Assembly: GCF_024763615.1 (NCBI RefSeq)
Contig: NC_077223.1
Location: forward strand, 17,732,001 to 17,796,000
Reading direction: 5' to 3'
DNA: 64,000 nt
Source of the DNA: Phlebotomus papatasi
Lineage: Eukaryota > Arthropoda > Insecta > Diptera > Psychodidae
Shown here: in pieces, positions 26,801 to 35,800 of the stretch
Position numbering within the stretch: position 1 is the stretch's first letter
Layout: each line of letters begins with the position of its first letter
Translations under genes and position numbers: made by a program
Notes under the pieces: generated by a model
Told to the model about the DNA's origin: nothing
The model's database searches: none
What the model saw: the letters and a program-made list of their open reading frames with translations, nothing else

Positions 26801-29800
26801 TTTTATTGTTTTGCCATCCATTTTCACTCAGTTTTCGAAGCCAATCTTCTGATACTAACAGTTTCGCATTCTTCCTGGACAAATTGACGTCCTAATGGGT
26901 TTTCTTTTGGCTTTTTTCAGCCTGGTGAGCCAATATCGCATTCATCGCCAAATGCCACAAATGGCTTCAATGGTAATCAGAGGGATGGCAATGGGATCCA
27001 AACACCAACAACTCCAAGTGATCCTCTGTTACCACTTGAAGATGATCGTGGAAGGACGAAGAAGAAGCGAGATTTCTTCGGAACACTTAAGAGACGGTAA
27101 AGGAAAATCTCAGCTAATTACAATGATCTTTTTACAGAAACTTTTAAATATTGAACTTTTGGTGACTGTTTTTGTTTTTCTTTCAAAGATTGGGCAGATC
27201 GAAGAGTCGTGCAAAATCCGTTGATCGCGACATGATCCCGATCGACGCAGAAAATCCACGTGGGGAGATTCGATCAATATCAGCAGATCGTGGTGCATCC
27301 GTTGTCAACAACAACAGCACATTGTCATCAGCAGGTTTAGCACCACAGCAAAGACTTATTGTTCCGACGTTGGATCAGTCACGACGATCGTCTCTTTCAG
27401 AATCATCAGCAATTAGTGGCATTTCGAGCACCAGTACCAAAACATACGTTCACGAGGCCTCAACACTCGTCTTGGAAACCATCGAAAATGGCGTGAAGCG
27501 GTGAGTTAATTCAATTAATTACAGTTAAATTAATTTGGTAAATGCTTATAAAGTTTTATTCATATTTAATTAAATCACGTTTTTTCGATTGGCTGAATTT
27601 TGAATTCATTAAATCCATTGAAAACGTAAAGCGTTATTAATAATTAAATATTTATTTTCGGTGGAGGATAGAGAGGCGTGGTAGGTCAACGTAGGTGTCC
27701 TAAGGACCCATTTAGACTTGAAATGATCCTCAAAAATACTTAGTCTGAAAAATTTAGCAGTATAGGCAGGGTCCTCTCGACATTTCATTTTTCCATACGT
27801 TTTTGCATAGAGGCACTGAATACTATTGGCAAGTTTTTTCCTAAAGAGAATTAACTTATCAGTCTGATATATTTCGAAATCGAACATTAAAAGCTATCTA
27901 AAAATACATATTTCATAATGTTCGCCAAAATAATACTAGAACTACGAGCAAATTTGTTTAAGTCGCGGTGCAATATCTGCGAAATTTTTACAAGAAAGAG
28001 TGAAAAATAGCTTCAGTTTTTATTAGGCTTGATGAGCCCCTGAGTATAGGATTGGGTAAAGGTAAAGGAAATTTATGTAAAAGATCTCTAATCGATGTTC
28101 CTAAGCCCTCAGTAATACGTACTTCTAATTAATACGTATATTAGAAGCATTTTGTATAAAATACTGTCATAAGATAATATATGGAATTTCGGACATCCTG
28201 GAACTCCGGACAAAATAATTTAGATTTTGAACAATTCTCATAAAACTCGATAGAAAGTAAAATAAATAAATATTCTTCAAAATACTCCGGAATTGATTAA
28301 TTACTGAATTTATTGGTAGATTAGTACGAGGTTTGGTCTTCCCAGATTTGTCCGGAGTTTAATGTTGTCCGGATTTCCAAATTTTATCCTTTATAGGGAA
28401 TTCAGAGAATTGTAACTAAAAGAAAAAAGTATATCCTAAAAGTTTTGTGCCCAGTTTTTCTAAATAAAAATTTTTTGACATTAAAAAATTACCAAAAAAG
28501 TGGTCTCAAAATACTTATTGCGGAAATCTCATAAACTTTGGATGTTTTGAAAAGTTAGATGCTCTGAAAAAAGTCTTGACAAATTAACAAGAAAAAGTTA
28601 ACCGTTAAAAAGAAACCGTAACCATAATTACAATTGAATTAACAAGAAAACTTTTTGTCACACAGATGACTTTCCATAGAGAATATGGAAAAGTTTTGTC
28701 AAATCGACGTCTAATGGCATCTTCTTAAAAGTTTGTCAAAAGGATGTTTTACCATTAACAATGTGACAAAAGTTTTTGTCATATAGGGAAATAATATCGT
28801 TTTCACAAAATTTTAACAAGATTTTGGTAGTCGCTTAATGATATTTTTTTTCAGAATCAATGCCTTTCCAAAATTAATATTTAAAAGAAATTAATATTTA
28901 TGCGTGCAGAATTAAGAATTTAATAGTAAAGCAAGTTTGCTAAAAATCTTTATTTTGCGAAGTTCAGATCTAATGTGATGGACAGACCGCTGGCTTAAGT
29001 CGAAAGATGGTTTAACGAAATTATAATCAAAATAATGATTAGACTACATTCCCAGTTGCCATTGTGAAGAGCCGTCGATCTCAAGGCAGATCTAGGACAA
29101 TGTGGCTGAATAAAATTCAGAATCTTCAATTTCAATTTCAATTTATTAAAATCATTAAAATCAACTGCTTTTGAACATGAGTTCTTGAAACAGACCTTAA
29201 ATATAAACATGTACACTCATAAAGTTAGTAAGCGTTTACTTGCGCCCACCGTCGTCTTAGCGTAGGTGACCAACCTCAAGAATGAAAACAGTGGAAAACT
29301 CCTTCACAGGTTGTATATGTCATCTACATAATTTGTAAAAGGGCTTTGCGACTCAGGCAAAAAAAAAAGAATATAAAAGCAAACTAAGACGCCAGAGAGG
29401 TTTGGATAAGCCACCGTTTCTTCTCTCTGGAAAGTTCATTCCAAAGAATAACTCCCTCCACAAATAGAGAGTTATAAAGAATGTGGCTCCCTGACCTAGG
29501 CACAACGAGCACGAAAACCTAACGGATGAACCTAGCAGAAGAAATTCTGCCAAATATTTGGGCTGACGATTTCTCAAGACGCGTGAAATAAAATCAACAG
29601 CTCGCGACTGTAGAAAGAGTGGCAAGTACTCTCAATAACTTGGACATAGTAAGGGGAAATATGATCATAGGGACGTAGATTAGTGAATGCAATTATTGAA
29701 CGTAAGAATAAGGCGACGCATAGAGCCTGCATCGCATGAGAGAAAAAAGTCAGCACCATAGGAGAAAAGTGGAAGGAGCAGGGCACGAACAAGGATTCGA

Positions 29801-32800
29801 ATATTCTTAGGGGTTAAGAACTGATGTTTTCTAAAAGGGTGTAAAAGGAAAAGTTAATTCTTTTACTTATATAGGAGACATGGTCACCCCAAATCAAACA
29901 CTAAGAAAAAAGGGGGTGCGATTAACTTTTCTTCCTCGTAACTTTAAACACTATTTAGGTGTAAAAAGATATCAATATTTTTTAATGTTAATTTTACACC
30001 TTTTTAAGTGTAAAATTAACATGAAAAAGGGTAACTTTAACCCATAATGCACCTAAAAAGCATAATATTTACACCGATTTCGGATCAATAATGCAGGGTA
30101 AAATTAATATTTCCGGAATGTTATTTTAACTTTTTCGGATTTCTCTCAATGAAGAATCATTGAAAATAATCTCAAGAGTTTTGGCTTTGTAGACATATGC
30201 TAATCTTGCCTTGGAGGGCTTTAAGATCGAACCCAAATATCTTCCTGAAGTGGTGGAGGATCGACAAGCTTGTCTGCTAAATTGGATCACATGGGCCCGC
30301 GATCCCAATAGGGATAAGCGGTTTTATATGATGATGATGATAACTACATTTTGAATTGAATTGAATTGAATTTTATTGTCATCTCTGTTTTTTTCCCACC
30401 CCCCATGCGGCCATCGCCGTCTTCGCGTTGATTCCAACCTCCGAGGTGAAAACGATGGAAAATCCCTTCATTGGTTGTATATTTCGGGACCGTACATATG
30501 CACGTAGGTCACTTACATTCCCATCAGTTTCCCATTCAGTCGTCTCTAGGCTAAAGCCGTAAGTCTGTCTAGGCTATAAGGCTTATCCTTATAGCTTTAC
30601 GGGCTTAACCGTTGTAATTTCTCAATAATTAATAATTTTTCAAAAAGAAAAATTAATTAGTAATGCATATTTATTGCAATGCACTTAATATATCTGCAAG
30701 AATCACTGGAATTACTTGTTTTTGGAAACCCAAACCTTGGGAACTGGACTAACACAGGTTTTGCTGGAGATATAGCCCAGTTGCCGAAGGTAGTGAAATT
30801 CTAAATAACCCTCGAAATATTTAATCATCAGTCAAATTTTTCCCAAAAATCTTGCTTTATAAGCCATAAGAGAAGTTGATGCAAGTAGTTAAGCTTTATA
30901 CGGGTTTTAGACCTGGCTTAACCAGATGGACATAAATGATTAGAGCAGTAACTAATAGCTCTCTTTTCTCAAATTCTTGAAGGTTGTATAAGCCTCTTAT
31001 CTGAAGATAGCTTTAGGGTTAAAAATATGGTCAAACTCATCCATTCTTACTTTTTCACCATTGAAATTGTTCCAAATAAAGATAAGCTTTATTTTAAGGC
31101 GCGATACTTATTGTATTGCAGGCATTTCCTGGTTCCACTTTCGATAGCACAGAGACCACGGTGGCGTCGTAAAGGAACGAAATTGCACATTTACAATGAT
31201 CACACTTTTGTGGCGAAGCATTTAAGTGGGTGAGTAATGTGAAGAGAGGAAATCGGTGTCTTGGATTTTCTTACTGTAAATAACTAATTTTTGTGATATG
31301 TTTTTTTTGTAGAGGTCTTCTGTGTGATGTCTGCAACCGATCAATTCCACGACGCCCGGGAAAGCAGGGCTACGAATGCCGCGACTGCCAGACAAAGTGT
31401 CATAAGCAGTGTCATGTTAGAACCCCTCAGGCCTGCACCAATCCCACGGTGCTCTCCATGGAACTGTACGTATAAACGTATTCCCTTTCAGCTCCAAAAA
31501 TGTGTCCACTCGTTTAGAGAAAGACATTTTTATCTTCAATTTTTATGCTTTGTGATAAAAAAAAATGAATCTCATTGGTATGAGGTATTTATTTCTCACT
31601 CTGTCTATTGTTATTTCTTTCAAAGGTCATCGCTACCAACACTGACAGAAAATCACATCTAAAAAAAAAATATTTAATTTAAAAAATTCTTTATAATGTA
31701 AGCGTTTTTTAGTGTGAGATCTGCTCTGTTTTATTCTTCTCGTACACTAATTCACCAATCTAGGCTATTTATTTTTATTTTTCTCTCACATTTTTATGTT
31801 TATGCTACTAATACTTTTGTTCTGCATTTTCTTATAATGTTTCTATAGAGTCACTAGCATTTACTTTTCTATTCTCAATTGCCCTTAACTAAAATTCGTC
31901 GGATTCTATACGTTATATTTTTGCTTGACCGATTTTAATGATTAATCTTGAACTTTTTGGACCATTAAAAGTTCGTGTAAGAAGTGCTAATGGCGCTACA
32001 ATCGCGTTAAGCCTTTAAGGACTTTTATAGTACTGTAAAGAAAATATTTTTCTAACACCTTTAAATACTTAAATTTTTTTCTTTATACAAATCTCTGCTA
32101 ATAATGAGTCTATTGCCCTCTACACACTAGTGAAATTTATGTCCATATTGAAGAGGTTTTCCTACACTGAGAAAAAAATGAGGGTTCGATTAACATTTTT
32201 TCCTCATAACTTCAACACTTTTTAGGTGTAAAAATATATCAACATTTTTTAATGTTAATTTTACACATTTTTAAGGGTAAAATTAACATGAAAAAGGGTA
32301 ACTTTAACCCCTAATACACCTAAAAAGGGTAATATTTACACCGATTTCGGATCAATACTGCAGGGTATAATAAACATTTCCGGAATGTTATTTTAACTTT
32401 TTCGGATTTCTCTCAGTGTACATTCAGAAAAATAATCGAGTAAAACTTACTCGAATCGATGTTGAATTGACTCTTTTTCGTTGCGATTTTCGATTAACTA
32501 TATTTTAGATTTGATTTTACTTCTATTTAGATGTAATATTCGGAAGAGTTGTTTTAACTTTTTTTTTCCTAAAATTTACATGACAAAAGAGTGTAAATAA
32601 CTATTTTTAAGACTGAAAATAACTCATTTTAAGAGTTAAAATAACTCGTTCCAAGAGTTAAAAAAATCTTTTTTGGAGTTAAAATAACTCTTTCAAATCC
32701 CAAAATGAATATATCTTGTAACTTTATGTGTTTTTTTTTATTTTTATCATTTTCGCACATGTCTTCATGAAACACTGTTAGGCATATTTCTAGTTGATGT

Positions 32801-35800
32801 GCCATATGAACTTTGTCACACGAAAATCTTCTTGACTGAAGTATATTCTTAAAACGAAAACACTTAAGCATATACTTCAGTCGAAATGAAATTTTACAAC
32901 AAAAAAGAGTAACAATTACATCGATATTCGTAGAGTTAATTCAACTCTGCCATAGAATTGTTTTAACTTTTTAGGTTTTTTCTTAGTGTACACAAGCGTA
33001 GGGAATTTGCTTCAATATGGACATAAGTTTCTCTAGTGTGTAGAGGCCATAAGAAGCATAATCTTATATTCACATGAATCATGTGCTTCATTGTTATATT
33101 AATGCAAAGGGCAACTGAGAATAGTTCTCAAGTTTCTATTAAACAAAACCTTGTTTCAAACTCCGTAAATTTTGTTTAAATCGGCAGATATATTTGACTA
33201 TTCAATCTTAAATTGATAACAATATCAAAATTCAAAATCTATACATAATTTACGGAAGATTTCAAGCTCTTTTACTTCATCAGCTGCGAAAGCTTATCAG
33301 AGCTTTTTGTGCATTCCTAACAAGTTCACAGTAACATCCAGTTGCCAGTTATTCCGTGGATAATTTCAGTGGCAAAGAGAACACAATTTCGGCCTTATCA
33401 AAATTTTATGACAATACAAAAATAAGAAGAATTATTTGAAAGATCAGCAGTGTCAATAACAAAATTAGTTTCCTATAAAAATGATCAACATTTCATCCAA
33501 GAACTTGTTACTGAAAATCATGTTTCATCCACTGAGAATATATTGCTTTCGAATATATATTTGCTAAGCGATTCCGCTGCTTAGAATTCAATGTTGATAG
33601 AACTAAATTTCTATCGGCAACTCCATTCCATACTATTCTTAATCGATTTAAAATAGATTTTGTAATTATTGTGGAATCTATTGGTATATCACAAAACTGC
33701 CTAATGAAGATACCCAAAGAAAAGAATCATTATGATGTATCTGGGAGTTAAGGCTCACATCTTAAGATGCCTTAATAAATTTAAGAACTTGGTTGATCTT
33801 ATGAATATTCTGTAGGGGAGACTGGGGCAAAAAGTCACAAAACGGATATTTTATTTTTTTACAAGCTGCTCGAGCGCTTCAAAAATTTCTAATTAGCGCA
33901 GTTTTATAGGAAATTTACCGCTCTACAACTTTGTGAAAGTAATTTTCCTCTATTTTGTAAAGAAATACGTTTATCGAGCCAATTTCTAAAAGGTAATTTT
34001 GTGACTATTCTCAAAAATGCTGGGGCAAATAGTACCAGACATTGGGTATTATCACATTTTGATTCGCTTCATTACGGGCTTCCGTAAATTTGAAAAAATA
34101 CCCAGAGGACATATTTTACTGAGAAAAAAACGGGGGTACGATTAACTTTGTTTCCTCATAACTTTAACACTTTTTATGTGTAAAAATATATCAACATTTT
34201 TTAATGTTAATTTTACACCTTTTTAATGATAAAATTAACATGAAAAAGGGTAATTTTAACCCCTAATACACCTAAAAAGCATAATATTTACACTGATTTC
34301 GGATCAATACTATAGGGTAAAATAAACATTTCCGGAATGTTATTTTAACTTTTGCGGATTTCTCTCAGTGTTCCATAGAAAATTTATTCATCTACACCAT
34401 TGTAAAACACCTTTTTCTCTACGAGAAAAGTGAGAAAACGAGAAAAGCGCTTTTCAAACTATTTTGAAAAAAAAATACAAAAGACTGCAAATCGTTTGAC
34501 CAATGCAAACAACAAGCGGCGAGACATGATAATGACGTTTCTTTTTGCCGTGAGACATCAGAATTTGCTTCGCTTTTTGTTACTTTTTACCCCAAGTGGC
34601 CATTTTTAATAAAAGGATTTCTGGAGAAAAGAACTTTCGTGAAATTCTAAAATAGATAGCGGATTCGTATTCAAAGAATCCAAATTATTTAGAAAACATT
34701 CACCAGTGCATCAATTTTGGAAAATAAGTAGGTAATAATTGTTATCTTCTGCAAGGAAAATATTTCAAAAATAGAGCTAAAAATTTCGATATTTTCTATT
34801 TTCTAAATTCCTTGTTCGAATTCTAAGAAACTTACGACATTGAAGAAGGTTTATGGAAGCTATCTATAGAAAAAAATTTTGAGCCGCTACCTTTTTTACC
34901 TTGGAAGATATTGAATTTTGAATTTTTCGATTTGTGACTTTTTGCCCCAGTCCCCCCTACAGTTTTTTAGTTTACGAAAGTCCTTAAAATCTGAGTATTA
35001 AAAGGGATTGAACATATCTAATTAAAGTGTGAGCTACACGAAAATTTAATGAAAGTTCCGCGTTATTTGAGCTAATGGAGGTAGTCAAGTGCTTTAAATG
35101 TCTTTTGGGTTAGTAGTAAGAGGATTCTAAGAAATTACCACTTTCTAATGGTCTAAAAATAGGATAGTTAAGTCTGGAGAAAATATGAGTAAATACAAAG
35201 ATTTTAGACCGACAACTTTTAATGTGACTCGATTTCTCAATGTTTCTTTAAAAAAGAAATTATATCCTTATTAAATTACTCAATTGATCCACACTGAGAA
35301 AAAAAGGGGGTGCGATTAACTTTTTTCCCCGTAACTTTAACACTTTTTAGGTGTAAAAATATATCAACATTTTTTAATGTTAATTTTACACCTTTTTAAG
35401 GGTAAAATTAAAATAGAAAAGGGTAACTTTAACCCCTGATAACCTAAAAAGGGTAATATTTACACCGATTTCGGATCAATAATGCAGGGTAAAATTAACA
35501 TTTCCGGAATGCTATTTTAACTTTTTCGGATATCTCTCAGTGTATGATCTAGTACTGGTTCTGATCTGGCCCAAAACTCGTCACATTTTAAGTGGAATAG
35601 GAGAATAAAATATGAAATCTCCAGTTAAGATGTTTTAATCAAGCAAGTTCAGCCTTTATTATCTTTTAAGTGCATCTTTGATAAATTAAATTTGGTAGAG
35701 AGAATAAACTGTTTTGGTGCAGGAAAGTGGGCAAAAATGGCACAAAAGGGCTAATTCTGTTTTCTTACTGAAAAACCAGTGATAAGCCTAGATCAGCTTA

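Larger units (their letters stand above)
27501..31121 (+). other. Gene 1 intron 12
   Basis: About 3.6 kb holding the second copy of the 276-bp repeat (27767), LINE 3' fragments (29100, 30195, 30346) and one CACTGAGA MITE (29899). The region 28043-29099 shows nothing I can name apart from AT-rich sequence. Confidence 0.6.
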
